From the NCBI RefSeq assembly GCF_041821085.1, contig NZ_JBGUAZ010000002.1, forward strand, positions 558,001 to 622,000: a DNA stretch of 64,000 nt, given 5' to 3'. The position numbers and the translations under genes were made by a program. The notes beneath the pieces were generated by a model, which worked only from the letters and a program-made list of their open reading frames with translations, did no database searches and was not told where the DNA came from. Of the stretch, positions 26,025 through 36,951 are shown one piece after another. Source of the stretch: Natrinema sp. HArc-T2. GTDB lineage: Archaea > Halobacteriota > Halobacteria > Halobacteriales > Natrialbaceae. Numbering within the stretch: position 1 is the first letter of the stretch; the number at the start of each line of letters is the position of its first letter.

Positions 26025-27736
26025 TGCCTACGGTCGACATTGACCCCGACGAACTGCGCGACCTGACCGGCCACGAGGAGAAAGGCGACGAGGAGCTGAA
26101 AGAGGACTTGTTCGGCCTCGGCCTCGAGTTCGAGGGCCGAACCGAAGAGGGAACGTTCGAACTCGAGTTCGCGCCGGACCGGCTCGACCGGCTCTCGGTC
26201 GAGGGCGTCGCCCGGTCGCTGCGTTACCAGTACGGCGACGCGCGAGGGGTCCACGTTCCCTCGCCGAACTCGGCGGACTGGACCATTGAAGTGGACGAGT
26301 CGGTCCCCGACGAGCGCCCGTACGTCACGGGCGCGGTGATCCGCGACGTGGACCTCGACGAGGAGGCCCTCGAGTCGCTCATCCAGCTCCAGGAGAAACT
26401 TCACGCGACGATGGGGCGCAAGCGCGCGAAGGGCGCGATCGGGATTCACGATCTGACGATGCTGAAAGGGACGGCCGCAACCGAAGGCAACCCGACGATC
26501 GAGTACGTCGGCGTCGAACCCGACGGCGATCAGTTCGTACCCCTCGATTCCGACGCGGAGATGACGCCCGCGGAGGTGCTCGAGACCCACCAGACGGGCC
26601 AGACCTACGCTGATCTCATCAGCGAGTACGAGCGCTACCCCGCGATCTACGACGACATCGGGCTGTTCTCGTTCCCGCCGGTGATCAACGGCCGTCGCAC
26701 GGAGGTGTCGACGGACTCGCGGGACCTGTTCGTCGAGATGACTGGCACCGACCAGTGGACGATCGACAAGATGCTGAATATCGTCTGCTACGCGCTGTCA
26801 GCCCGCGGAGCCACGGTCGAGGAAGTCACCGTCGAATATCCCGACCACGACCTCGTCCGCCCGGACCTCTCGATGAAGACGAAGACGGTCGCCCACGACC
26901 GTATCGAAACGATCCTCGGAATCGGGCTCGACCCCGCCGAAGTGATCGATCTGGCCGAGCGATCCGGTCTCGAGGCCGAAAAGGAAGAAAACGAGGATGG
27001 GGACCTCGTCTACGAAGTGACGATCCCACCGTATCGCGTCGACGTGCTCCACCCGCTGGACATCATCGACGATCTCGGGCGCGCCTACGGCTTCAACGAC
27101 CTCGAGCCCCGCTATCCCGACGTGGGGACCGTCGGCGGTCGTCACGAGCGGTCTCGCCTCGAGCGCGCGGCCCGCGAGGGGCTCGTCGGGCTGGGCTTCG
27201 AGGACCTCCTGAACTTCCACATGATCAGCGAGGAAGAGAACTACGACCGGCTCGACGTCGAGCCGGGCGCGGACGTCTACGGGGCCGGCGAACCCGCGAC
27301 GATCAAAGAACCCTACAGCGAGGACTTCACCATGCTGCGGACCTGGGTCATGCCCTCGCTGTTGATGGTCTTAGAGCGCAACACCCATCGCGCGTACCCG
27401 CAGGACCTCGCCGAGATCGGCTTCGCCGCCGCAGTCGACGAAGACGAAAACACCGGTGTCACGGAAGGGCGCCGCGTCGGGGCCGTCATCGCCAGTCATG
27501 ACGCCGGCTACGAGGATGCCAAGGCACGGCTCCAGGCGCTCGCGCGCAACTTCGACGTCGACCTCGAGACACCGCCGACCGACCACCCGACCTTCATTTC
27601 GGGTCGAACCGCCGCGGTCGTCATCGATGGCGAGGAGGTCGGCGTGATCGGTGAAGTCCATCCGAAGGTACTCGTCGAACACGACCTCGAGGTACCGGTC
27701 TCTGCGTTCGAGTTCGATCTCGAGGCGCTGCGCTGA
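26024..27736 (+). CDS. pheT: Phenylalanyl-tRNA synthetase beta subunit
   Basis: 570 residues, archaeal/eukaryal-length beta subunit without the bacterial N-terminal EMAP-like domain. B3/B4 editing-domain landmarks are VIRDVDLDEEALESLIQLQE, GIHDLTMLKG and YAIYD-like RYPAIYDDIGLFSFPPVING. The B5 region (STDSRDLFVEMTGTDQWTID) is followed by the pseudo-catalytic domain (YRVDVLHPLDIIDDLGRAYG, NFHMISEEENYDRL, LRTWVMPSLLMVLERNTHRA). It overlaps the pheS stop by one base. Downstream lies a row of hairpins at 27797-27933 that may end the transcript. Confidence 0.96.
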   Translation: MPTVDIDPDELRDLTGHEEKGDEELKEDLFGLGLEFEGRTEEGTFELEFAPDRLDRLSVEGVARSLRYQYGDARGVHVPSPNSADWTIEVDESVPDERPYVTGAVIRDVDLDEEALESLIQLQEKLHATMGRKRAKGAIGIHDLTMLKGTAATEGNPTIEYVGVEPDGDQFVPLDSDAEMTPAEVLETHQTGQTYADLISEYERYPAIYDDIGLFSFPPVINGRRTEVSTDSRDLFVEMTGTDQWTIDKMLNIVCYALSARGATVEEVTVEYPDHDLVRPDLSMKTKTVAHDRIETILGIGLDPAEVIDLAERSGLEAEKEENEDGDLVYEVTIPPYRVDVLHPLDIIDDLGRAYGFNDLEPRYPDVGTVGGRHERSRLERAAREGLVGLGFEDLLNFHMISEEENYDRLDVEPGADVYGAGEPATIKEPYSEDFTMLRTWVMPSLLMVLERNTHRAYPQDLAEIGFAAAVDEDENTGVTEGRRVGAVIASHDAGYEDAKARLQALARNFDVDLETPPTDHPTFISGRTAAVVIDGEEVGVIGEVHPKVLVEHDLEVPVSAFEFDLEALR

Positions 27737-27796
27737 GAAGACGGCGACTTTCTCGAATTTGGCTCTGATTCTGCAGTAGCGGTCAAGCGTTTGTAC

Positions 27797-27933
27797 CGCG
27801 AGCGAACGAAGTGAGCGAGCGGCTCTTTTTGGTCGAGATTTTTGCGCCCAGCGCGGGACCTCCGGTCCCGCGTGCCGTGCGAACGGACGCTTCGCGTCCG
27901 TGAGCAGAGAGTGGTTCGCTCGCAGAGCGAACC
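27797..27933. repeat. Row of perfect hairpins with 3-nt loops downstream of pheT
   Basis: Three perfect hairpins follow one another: CGCGGGACC-TCC-GGTCCCGCG (27852-27872), ACGGACGC-TTC-GCGTCCGT (27883-27901) and GGTTCGCTC-GCA-GAGCGAACC (27913-27933). They are preceded by an imperfect palindromic stretch around 27797-27824 (GCGAGCGAACGAAGTGAGCG). They lie between the convergent ends of pheT and the small gene at 27956, so a bidirectional termination or processing role is plausible; equally they may be dispersed haloarchaeal repeats. Confidence 0.6.
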
Positions 27934-27955
27934 CGAGGCGTAAAAAGGTCGTTCT

Positions 27956-28153
27956 TTAGAACTCGTGTTCGACGTCGTCTTCGTCGGCTTTCTGGATGAT
28001 GATTTTGCCGTCCCGGACTCGGACGAAGACCTCGTCGCCGATATCCATGCCCGCGACTGCGAGTTCATCCTCGTGGAGATTGAGGTGGACGTTGTGATAG
28101 TTGCCGTCGTCGTCTTTCGCACCGCTTGGACTCAGCTTCTTTTTCCGTACCAT
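27956..28153 (-). CDS. Small AbrB-like conserved haloarchaeal protein
   Basis: 65 residues (MVRKKKLSPSGAKDDDGNYH, then VHLNLHEDELAVAGMDIGDE and VFVRVRDGKIIIQKAD). The pattern, basic N-terminus, short beta strands, a GMDIGDEVFVRV turn and a KIIIQKA strand, resembles the swapped-hairpin AbrB/SpoVT DNA-binding fold. The helix and substrate contacts cannot be verified here, so the DNA-binding role is inference. An acidic tail (DEDDVEHEF) closes it. ATG 28153 is used. It converges on pheT across the hairpin row. Confidence 0.8.
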   Translation of the reverse strand: MVRKKKLSPSGAKDDDGNYHNVHLNLHEDELAVAGMDIGDEVFVRVRDGKIIIQKADEDDVEHEF

Positions 28154-28389
28154 CGCGGGATTCTATTCCGAACTTCGCCGTAGGATGTACTTAAGTGTTT
28201 TCGACGCCTGTGCGAATGATCGTCCACGACGTGCTGAGGCGGTAATGACGACACGGCGCCAGTCTCCGACTGGAGATACTGTGAAAGGATGGCATTCGCG
28301 CTGTACTTAAACATACCGACGCAGTCGGTCGGTTTTCGGGGATATCTTTATGTCGGGTCGTGTGCTCGTTTGACACGGAGGCGACAATC

Positions 28390-28698
28390 ATGGTACGCGA
28401 AGACGGTAAACGAAACTTTGCACTGCGCGAATCGGGCGGTGACGAATCGAGTGTCTTCTCCGGCAATACGCCCCGTCAGGCCGCGCTCAAGGCGGCCCGA
28501 CGGCTCGAGCCGGGTTCGAGCGAGGAGGAAGCCGACCGCGTCGAGCTCAAACTACGAGAGAAGGGGACGGACAAGGTACACATCTACGAGGGCTGGGCGT
28601 GGGAGGAGACGGCGCCGAGCGACAAGCCTGACTGGATGCCCGACGAGATCACGGAAGCGAACGTCTCGAAGAAAGGAATCGATCACTTAGACGAGTAG
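28390..28698 (+). CDS. MC1-family chromosomal DNA-binding protein
   Basis: 102 residues from ATG 28390 (MVREDGKRNFALRESGGDES); the frame is open to 28360, but the TATA-like TCTTTATG at about 28344-28351 and the family N-terminus place the start here. MC1 is a small nucleoid protein that binds and sharply bends DNA. Family landmarks are FALRESG, SVFSGNTPRQAALKAARRLE, ELKLREKGTDKVHIYEGWAW, KPDWMPDEI and the C-terminal VSKKGIDHLDE. The sequence shows the acidic adjustments usual for haloarchaeal MC1. It is transcribed singly. Confidence 0.95.
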   Translation: MVREDGKRNFALRESGGDESSVFSGNTPRQAALKAARRLEPGSSEEEADRVELKLREKGTDKVHIYEGWAWEETAPSDKPDWMPDEITEANVSKKGIDHLDE

Positions 28699-28879
28699 TC
28701 CGTCCGATGGGTTGTTTTCTCTCGTTTGACCAGCCGGTAGCGATGCCGTCGTCCAGCGCGCGTGGCGTGTACCAGCCCTGACAGCCGAACCACGGTCGTC
28801 TCGGGGGCGGCTGCGGGAGGTGTCGATCGAACTGGAAGACCCGACGGCCTTTTGACCCGTACTGCACTATCGGCCCGTA

Positions 28880-29695
28880 ATGGCTGCAGTTACGCTGGGA
28901 CCCGAAGGAACCTATTCACACCGGGCGACGAGCGCGATCGCCGACAACGGCGAGATCGACTTCCGCCAGTCGGTGACGGCGATCGTCGACGCCGTCGCCG
29001 CCGGCGAGTACGACCGCGGCGTCATTCCCATCGAAAACAGTATCGAGGGCTCGGTGACCGAAAGCCTCGACGCGATCGCGGAGTACGACGTCGCCGTCGT
29101 CCGCGAGATCGTCACCCCGATCCGCCACGCCTTGCTCGCACAGGGTCCGGAGTTCGACACCATCGCCAGTCACTCGCAGGCGCTGGCGCAGTGTCGTTCG
29201 TATCTCGAGCGCGAGTATCCCGACGCAACTCTCGAGGCTGTCGCGAGCACGGCCCAGGGCGTTGAGTTCGCCCGCGATGACCCGTCGGTCGCGGGCATTG
29301 GTCATCCGGCGAACGCCGACGGCGACGGTCTCGAGGTGCTGGCCGAGGACATCCAGGATCAGGATTCGAACGCGACGCGGTTTTTCGCGCTCGCGCCCGC
29401 CGACGAGCGCTCGACCGGCGGCGGCAAGACCTCGCTGGTGGTCTACCCGAACGCGAACTACCCCGGCCTGTTGCTCGAGTTGCTCGAGCCGTTCGCGGAT
29501 CGAGACATCAATCTGACCCGTGTCGAATCGCGTCCAAGCGGCCAGCGGCTGGGCGATTACGTCTTCCACATCGACTTCGAGGCCGGTCTCTACGAGTCGC
29601 GCACCCAGGAAGCGATCGCAGATTTAGAAGAGCTTGCCGAGAACGGCTGGGTCCGGCGGCTCGGCTCGTACGACACCGAACACGTCGTCGAGTAA
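28880..29695 (+). CDS. pheA: Prephenate dehydratase
   Basis: 271 residues; converts prephenate to phenylpyruvate, the committed step to phenylalanine. The catalytic domain starts VTLGPEGTYSHRATSAIA, continues with IPIENSIEGSVTESLDAI and contains the T-R-F signature as NATRFFALA. A C-terminal ACT regulatory domain (KTSLVVYPNANYPGLLLELL, then LTRVESRPSGQRLGDYVFHI) should give feedback inhibition by Phe, the ESRP motif being the Phe-binding one. It is monofunctional: no chorismate mutase is fused. Located about 1 kb from pheST, so Phe synthesis and Phe-tRNA charging are close on the chromosome. Confidence 0.96.
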   Translation: MAAVTLGPEGTYSHRATSAIADNGEIDFRQSVTAIVDAVAAGEYDRGVIPIENSIEGSVTESLDAIAEYDVAVVREIVTPIRHALLAQGPEFDTIASHSQALAQCRSYLEREYPDATLEAVASTAQGVEFARDDPSVAGIGHPANADGDGLEVLAEDIQDQDSNATRFFALAPADERSTGGGKTSLVVYPNANYPGLLLELLEPFADRDINLTRVESRPSGQRLGDYVFHIDFEAGLYESRTQEAIADLEELAENGWVRRLGSYDTEHVVE

Positions 29696-29750
29696 GCGGG
29701 TGGCATCGCGTCGAACGAGCAGCGCGACGCCTCGAGCGGCGGTCAACCGA

Positions 29751-29909
29751 TTATTCTGCGGCGGTGTTGTCGGCAGGACGAACCCAGTCTCGAATGCGAT
29801 CGGCGTAGGTCATTGCGCCGAGTCCCGCGAGGAACGAGAGGAACGCCGGGACGAGGATCCACAGGAGGTCTGGGTGTTCCGATCCGGTGTGAAGGACGGT
29901 GTCGATCAT
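29751..29909 (-). CDS. Single-span membrane microprotein
   Basis: 52 residues from ATG 29909 (MIDTVLHTGSEHPDLLWILV); an upstream in-frame ATG at 29933 would add 8 residues. One hydrophobic helix (LLWILVPAFLSFLAGLGAMT) is followed by YADRIRDWVRPADNTAAE. Short single-span proteins of this kind are common in haloarchaea and usually unannotated functionally. It sits between convergent pheA and divergent peroxiredoxin. The call rests on composition and on acidic, haloarchaeal-like codon use only. Confidence 0.6.
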   Translation of the reverse strand: MIDTVLHTGSEHPDLLWILVPAFLSFLAGLGAMTYADRIRDWVRPADNTAAE

Positions 29910-30050
29910 CGGCAGTTCTAGGCGAACCGTCATGCATAATCCGACCGACGTGGGCAGAATTGGCCGTTACCGAACCAGGCCAGTATCGTCTCGGACACCG
30001 CCGTATTGGCCGACCACAAACTGTTTTTCGGGCCCCGCGCTACCACGAGT

Positions 30051-30506
30051 ATGCCTCTCGTTCCAGGCGACGACACGCCGACCGTAACCGCACCGAATCA
30101 GGACGGCGAGACCGTCAGCCTCGCGTTCGCAGCGCCGACGGTCCTCTATTTCTACCCGAAAGACGACACGCCCGGCTGTACCGTCGAGGCAAACCAGTTC
30201 CAGCGTGAGCGCGAGACTTACGCGGACGCTGGCGTCGACGTCTACGGCGTCTCGACCGACGGCGTCGATTCCCACCAGTCCTTTTGCGAGTCGGAAGGCC
30301 TCGAGTTCGACCTACTCGCAGATCCCGACGCCGAGCTCGCTGCGGCCTTCGATGTCGAACTTCGGAACGGCAAACCCGCGCGGACGACGTTCCTGCTAGC
30401 CGACGGCGAAGTGCAGGCGGTCTACGAGGGCGTCGATCCTGACGGCCACGCACGCGAAGTTCTGCGTGACGCCCTCGAGGACGGCCTCGTGACCCTTCCC
30501 GAGTGA
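30051..30506 (+). CDS. Thioredoxin-dependent peroxiredoxin (Bcp/PrxQ type)
   Basis: 151 residues from ATG 30051 (MPLVPGDDTPTVTAPNQDGE); the frame is open to 30006 without coding character. Reduces H2O2 and organic peroxides. The peroxidatic site is YFYPKDDTPGCTVEANQF with C43. The usual Bcp resolving cysteine five residues on is replaced by Asn. A second cysteine, C79 in SHQSFCESEG, could serve as resolving residue as in the alpha-3 type. The rest follows the family (LLADPDAELAAAFDV, ARTTFLLADGEVQAVYEGVD). A small heat-shock gene follows 52 nt later on the same strand, suggesting stress-related grouping. Confidence 0.92.
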   Translation: MPLVPGDDTPTVTAPNQDGETVSLAFAAPTVLYFYPKDDTPGCTVEANQFQRERETYADAGVDVYGVSTDGVDSHQSFCESEGLEFDLLADPDAELAAAFDVELRNGKPARTTFLLADGEVQAVYEGVDPDGHAREVLRDALEDGLVTLPE

Positions 30507-30558
30507 GCGTTCTGTCGTCGTTCTGCGGGCAGAATTTATCCCGGTCGGCGACCTACAG

Positions 30559-30984
30559 ATGCGTATGCGACGCAATCCGTTCGACGAAGTAGAGGAACTG
30601 CTCGACCGCGTGAGTCAACAGGTCGAAGAGGGGATGGCTGCCGGCGGGCTGCAGGTTCCGGGGACGGTGCCGGTCGATGTCGCCGACCGCGACGAGGAGT
30701 ACGTCGTCACGGCTGACCTCCCCGGCTACGAGACCGAGGACATCGAGCTGACGCTCTCGGACGGGACGCTGCGCCTCGAGGCCGACCGGATCGACGAGGG
30801 CGAGTTCGCCGAGGGGCATTACATTCGCCGCGAACGGACGGAGACCTCGGTGAATCGACGAATTCGACTCCCCGAACCGGTCGACGAGGACGGGGTGGCA
30901 GCCGGCTTCGAAAACGGTGTGCTGACGGTTCGGCTGCCGAAGGAGTCGGGTGGCGAGGATTCGAAGCAGATCGACATCGAGTAA
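30559..30984 (+). CDS. Hsp20/alpha-crystallin small heat-shock protein
   Basis: 141 residues. ATP-independent holdase chaperone. The N-terminal helix MRMRRNPFDEVEELLDRVSQ leads into the alpha-crystallin domain: VPVDVADRDEEYVVTADLPG, YETEDIELTLSDGTLRLEAD, HYIRRERTETSVNRRIRLPE, and the closing A-x-F-E-N-G-V-L-T-V-R-L-P-K. The C-terminal KQIDIE gives the I-x-I anchor motif. TATA-like TTTATCC at about 30535-30541 gives leaderless spacing to ATG 30559 or 30565. Confidence 0.94.
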   Translation: MRMRRNPFDEVEELLDRVSQQVEEGMAAGGLQVPGTVPVDVADRDEEYVVTADLPGYETEDIELTLSDGTLRLEADRIDEGEFAEGHYIRRERTETSVNRRIRLPEPVDEDGVAAGFENGVLTVRLPKESGGEDSKQIDIE

Positions 30985-31111
30985 TCCTCGAGCGAAAAGT
31001 CGGCTCCCGTAAACTCGTTTTCGAGGGCGGTACGCGGTGCCGTACAGTGGCCTGACGGGCTAGTGTATGGAAAGGTATAGGGAGATGTCTCACAGAGACG
31101 TATATAAGCAA

Positions 31112-33769
<2,658 letters not shown>

Positions 33770-33881
33770 CCGGTCGCACCTACGGTGGCGATATCCGAAC
33801 CATCCTTGGATCTGACAACAGACTATCTAGTTTATACCCCGGTCCGCTGTAGGTGTGGGACAGCAGTCGCTGGTTCCGAGG

Positions 33882-34640
33882 ATGTCCGAACAACGCACGG
33901 TGCCGTTTCGATGGCCGTTCACAGGCGGGTCGGCACTGAACGTCCCACACGTCACTTCGATGACCTGGCGCGATGGGTTGTTCGCTCACTGGCGAGTCGA
34001 TCCGGAGGCACTTCGACCGCACGTGCCCGGGCAGTTGGCCCTCGAGACGCGGAACGGTCACGCCTGGGTGAGCGTCCTCTCGTTTGTGCTCACGAACGTC
34101 GGTCTCCGCGGGTCGCCGCCGATCATGCGGCTGGCGTTTCCAGCACTCACCGTCCGAACCTACGTTCGATATCGGGGCGATCCCGGGCTGTTTTTCTTCA
34201 GTATCGATATCGACAGGTCGCTGCTCGCGACGGCCATCGGTCGAGCGATTCGGTTGCCCGTCTCCGACGCGACGATCCAGGTTGGGGCCACCGCGGAGAA
34301 TCACGTGGTTTTCGCGAGCGACCGGCTGCAGACAGCGCGGACGCGTGATGGCCCCGCCCGGTTTGCCGCGACGTATCGCTCTGATGGTCCTGTCTTTACC
34401 GCCGAGCCAGACACGCTCGCATATTGGCTCACCGCCCGGCGTCGCTTCTACGCGCCGACTGGCCGTGGCGTCCTCGTCGGTGAGATCGCCCACGATCCGT
34501 GGCCGCTCCAGCCCGCTGCCGTAACGATCCACGAGAACACTCTGTTTGAAGCCAACGGACTCCCGACACCGGTCGGCGACCCGGTCGTCCACTACGCTGA
34601 CGACCTGTCGATGACTGGCTCCATTCCACGGCGATTGTGA
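33882..34640 (+). CDS. YqjF-family DUF2071 protein
   Basis: 252 residues from ATG 33882 (MSEQRTVPFRWPFTGGSALN); a GTG at 33855 is also in frame. Family landmarks are VTSMTWRDGLFAHWRVDPEA, LRPHVPGQLALETRNGHAWV, PALTVRTYVRYRGDPGLFFF and YWLTARRRFYAP. DUF2071 proteins share an acetoacetate-decarboxylase-like fold; their function is not established. No signal peptide or membrane segment. It follows leuS by 112 nt on the same strand and converges with the alanine dehydrogenase-like gene. Conserved domain, unknown role. Confidence 0.85.
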   Translation: MSEQRTVPFRWPFTGGSALNVPHVTSMTWRDGLFAHWRVDPEALRPHVPGQLALETRNGHAWVSVLSFVLTNVGLRGSPPIMRLAFPALTVRTYVRYRGDPGLFFFSIDIDRSLLATAIGRAIRLPVSDATIQVGATAENHVVFASDRLQTARTRDGPARFAATYRSDGPVFTAEPDTLAYWLTARRRFYAPTGRGVLVGEIAHDPWPLQPAAVTIHENTLFEANGLPTPVGDPVVHYADDLSMTGSIPRRL

Positions 34641-34663
34641 GAGCCACCGGTCAACGGGTTTGG

Positions 34664-35659
34664 CTACGACTCGCCGACGCCGATCATGTCGAACGGGTGG
34701 CCCGCACCGTCTGTCGATGCCTGCTTGTAGACCACGTGTGCGGCCGCTACGTCCTGGATCGCGAGTCCGGTCGAGTCGAAGACCGTGATGCCAGTCTCGT
34801 CGGTCCGCCCGTCTTTCGCCCCGACGACCAGTTCGCCGATCTCGCCGTGGATATCCGCATCAGTCAGCACATCCTCGCCGTAGGGGACGTTGATCTCGCC
34901 CGAGTGGGTACACTGCTCGTGGTCGTCGATGACGATCCGGGCCGCCTCGAGCACCGCGTCGGCCAGTTCGTGTTTCCCCTCGGCGTCGGCGCCGATGGCG
35001 TTGATGTGCGTGTGCTCGCCGACATCCTCGAGGCCCACGATCGGATCCTCGACCGGCGTTACCGTCGAGAGCACGTCGCAGCTCCCGGCCTCCGAAATCG
35101 AGCCGCCGCGAACGTCGAACTGGTCGTCGTAGGTCTCGACGAAGTGCTCGACGCGGTCCTCGTCAAGGTCCGAGACGACGACCTCCTCGATCGGTCGGAT
35201 CTGGCTGATCGCCTCGAGTTGCATATAGGACTGGACGCCGGCCCCGACGAGCCCGAGACTCGAGGCGTCCTCGACGGCCAGATAGTCGGTGGCGACCGCC
35301 GCCGCTGCGCCGGTGCGTTTCATCGTGAGTGTCGTCCCGTCCATGATCGCGAGCGGGAACGCGGTCTCCGGGTCGGAGTAGATCATCGTCCCCAGGACGG
35401 TCGGCAGGTCGTGGTCCTCGGGGTTGTCGGGGTGGACGTTGACCCATTTGAGTCCTGCGGCGTCCCACTCGCCGGTGTCGAGGTAGGCGGGCATGGACCG
35501 GAAGTCGCCGTTATATTGTGGGAGGTCGATATAGGATTTCGCGGGCATCTGCGTATCGCCACGTTCGAAGGCCCCGAAGGCACCCTCGACGGCGTCGATG
35601 ACATCAGCGAGCAGGGCGTACTCGTCGACGTCGTCACTGTCCAGAAGGAGCGTGTTCAT
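34664..35659 (-). CDS. Ornithine cyclodeaminase/mu-crystallin family, archaeal alanine dehydrogenase-like
   Basis: 331 residues. NAD(P)-dependent enzyme family whose archaeal members interconvert alanine and pyruvate + ammonia; others act on ornithine or imino acids. Substrate-domain motif: MPAKSYIDLPQYNGDFRSMP, with AAGLKWVNVHPDNP and MDGTTLTMKRTGAAAA. Rossmann fold: LGLVGAGVQSYMQLEAI with acidic VVVSDLDEDR at the end of the second strand, favouring NAD+. C-terminal TVFDSTGLAIQDVAAAHVVY is the typical closing helix. Minus-strand TATA-like AAATATAAG around 35688-35696 gives near-leaderless spacing. Ala-specific assignment is by similarity to the archaeal subgroup. Confidence 0.88.
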   Translation of the reverse strand: MNTLLLDSDDVDEYALLADVIDAVEGAFGAFERGDTQMPAKSYIDLPQYNGDFRSMPAYLDTGEWDAAGLKWVNVHPDNPEDHDLPTVLGTMIYSDPETAFPLAIMDGTTLTMKRTGAAAAVATDYLAVEDASSLGLVGAGVQSYMQLEAISQIRPIEEVVVSDLDEDRVEHFVETYDDQFDVRGGSISEAGSCDVLSTVTPVEDPIVGLEDVGEHTHINAIGADAEGKHELADAVLEAARIVIDDHEQCTHSGEINVPYGEDVLTDADIHGEIGELVVGAKDGRTDETGITVFDSTGLAIQDVAAAHVVYKQASTDGAGHPFDMIGVGES

Positions 35660-35730
35660 ACTCGTGACTATTGTGGGTAAGTACTTATATTTCGTCAGTA
35701 GCTACCGACAGCAGGCACCACGACGTATCG

Positions 35731-36498
35731 TCAGGCAGTCACGTGAAGCAACACGACGCCGGTTCGGTACGACGCGAGCCGTTCGCCGTCGGCCTCGTAC
35801 TGAAACTCGAACTCCGCCTCGAGGTCGGTCGGTGCGTCCGACAACAACGATCGAATCCGCTGGCGGTCTCCCTCGGGGACGGCCATGCGGTCGAGCCAGG
35901 CGTCGACCTCGAGTTCTCGGCTCGTCTCGTGGACCGTTTCGACGGTCAACCCCGTCGCGTCGAGCCAGTCGAGCCACTGTGCTCGGGAGTAGGTCTCGAC
36001 GTGCCCCGAATCGCGTAATCGCTCGATCCGGTTGACGTAGGCTGCTAACTCGGGATCTGCCGGCACGCAGAGATCCTCGAACGCGAACACGCCTCCAGGT
36101 TTGAGGACGCGCTCGACTTCCGCAAGGAAGGCCTCGGGGTCGGGAAAGTGGTGGGCGGCGAACCGACAGGTGACCGCGTCGAACTGGTCCGCGGGAAACG
36201 GAAGCCGTTCGGCATCGACCGCCACGCCCTCGAGTCCACGGTACTCCGTCGTCGCCGTCTGGACCATTGCCGGCGAGAGATCGGACGCGACGACCTTCGA
36301 GACGCCAGCGTCGGCGAGCGACCCAGCAACGTGGCCCGCACCAGTCGCCACGTCCAGCGCACACGTCGCGTCACCGCACCAGTCGACGAGTTGCTCGAGG
36401 TCCGCGCCTTGCTTGAGGACGTTCCCTTCCAGATAGCCGTCCGTCGCGTCGCTGAAGGACGCCGCGACGTCTCGTTTTCTGCCGGTATTATTCGTCAC
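35731..36498 (-). CDS. Class I SAM-dependent methyltransferase (UbiE-like)
   Basis: About 255 residues from GTG 36498 (VTNNTGRKRDVAASFSDATD); an in-frame GTG at 36507 is also possible. SAM-binding fold: motif I ALDVATGAGHVAGSLADAG, acidic loop VVASDLSPAMVQ, motif II region DAERLPFPADQFDAVTCRFA, and motif III VLKPGGVFAFEDLC. The AHHFPDPEAFLAEVERVL stretch is usual for the UbiE/ubiquinone-methyltransferase superfamily of small-molecule methyltransferases. The C-terminal half (SRAQWLDWLDATGLTVETVH) determines substrate and gives no identification. Transcribed singly toward the alanine dehydrogenase-like gene. Confidence 0.88.
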   Translation of the reverse strand: MTNNTGRKRDVAASFSDATDGYLEGNVLKQGADLEQLVDWCGDATCALDVATGAGHVAGSLADAGVSKVVASDLSPAMVQTATTEYRGLEGVAVDAERLPFPADQFDAVTCRFAAHHFPDPEAFLAEVERVLKPGGVFAFEDLCVPADPELAAYVNRIERLRDSGHVETYSRAQWLDWLDATGLTVETVHETSRELEVDAWLDRMAVPEGDRQRIRSLLSDAPTDLEAEFEFQYEADGERLASYRTGVVLLHVTA

Positions 36499-36801
36499 TC
36501 CCACCACTTGTAGTGAAAAATATATGATTGTTTCGTGTGGGGTGTTGACTAACGATTAGCTGCTCGAGATTCCGAGAGGTGGGATGTGTGAATTGAATGC
36601 AGAAATGACGACGAACCGGCAACGAAAGATGGGCCGACTCGAAATAGGAGGCGGTGTTGCAAGCGGTAGTAGTCCCACCGTGGCCGCTCAGCCTTGGACC
36701 CACTGTCGGCGAGCGAGCGGTTCGAAGAACCCGAGCGACGCCGTTCACCGAACGCGTCGCGTTCGGGCCGACGACCGATGTGACGGGTCGCGATGCGACC
36801 C

Positions 36802-36902
36802 GGAACGGAGGGAGGAGTGCTTTTATACTAAATTTTGCCGAGGGCCGCCTTCGGCGGCCCGCAGAGCAAAATTTAGGTTTAGCTCGCGGGTCACTCCGTT
36901 CC
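36802..36902. repeat. 101-bp nested palindromic element downstream of the thermosome gene
   Basis: Three nested perfect stems: GGAACGGAG (36802-36810) with CTCCGTTCC (36894-36902); CTAAATTTTGC (36828-36838) with GCAAAATTTAG (36866-36876); and an inner hairpin GGGCCGCC-TTC-GGCGGCCC (36842-36860). Two further hairpins precede it: CCGAACGC-GTC-GCGTTCGG at 36748-36766 and CGGGTCGC-GAT-GCGACCCG at 36784-36802. All lie in the 453-bp gap between the methyltransferase and the thermosome, which holds no gene. Since thermosome transcription runs into it, a terminator or processing role is possible; a MITE-like origin is the alternative. Confidence 0.65.
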
Positions 36903-36951
36903 CCGCTCGCTTTCAGCGTTTCTCACTCACTACGTTCGTTCCGAACCGCTC

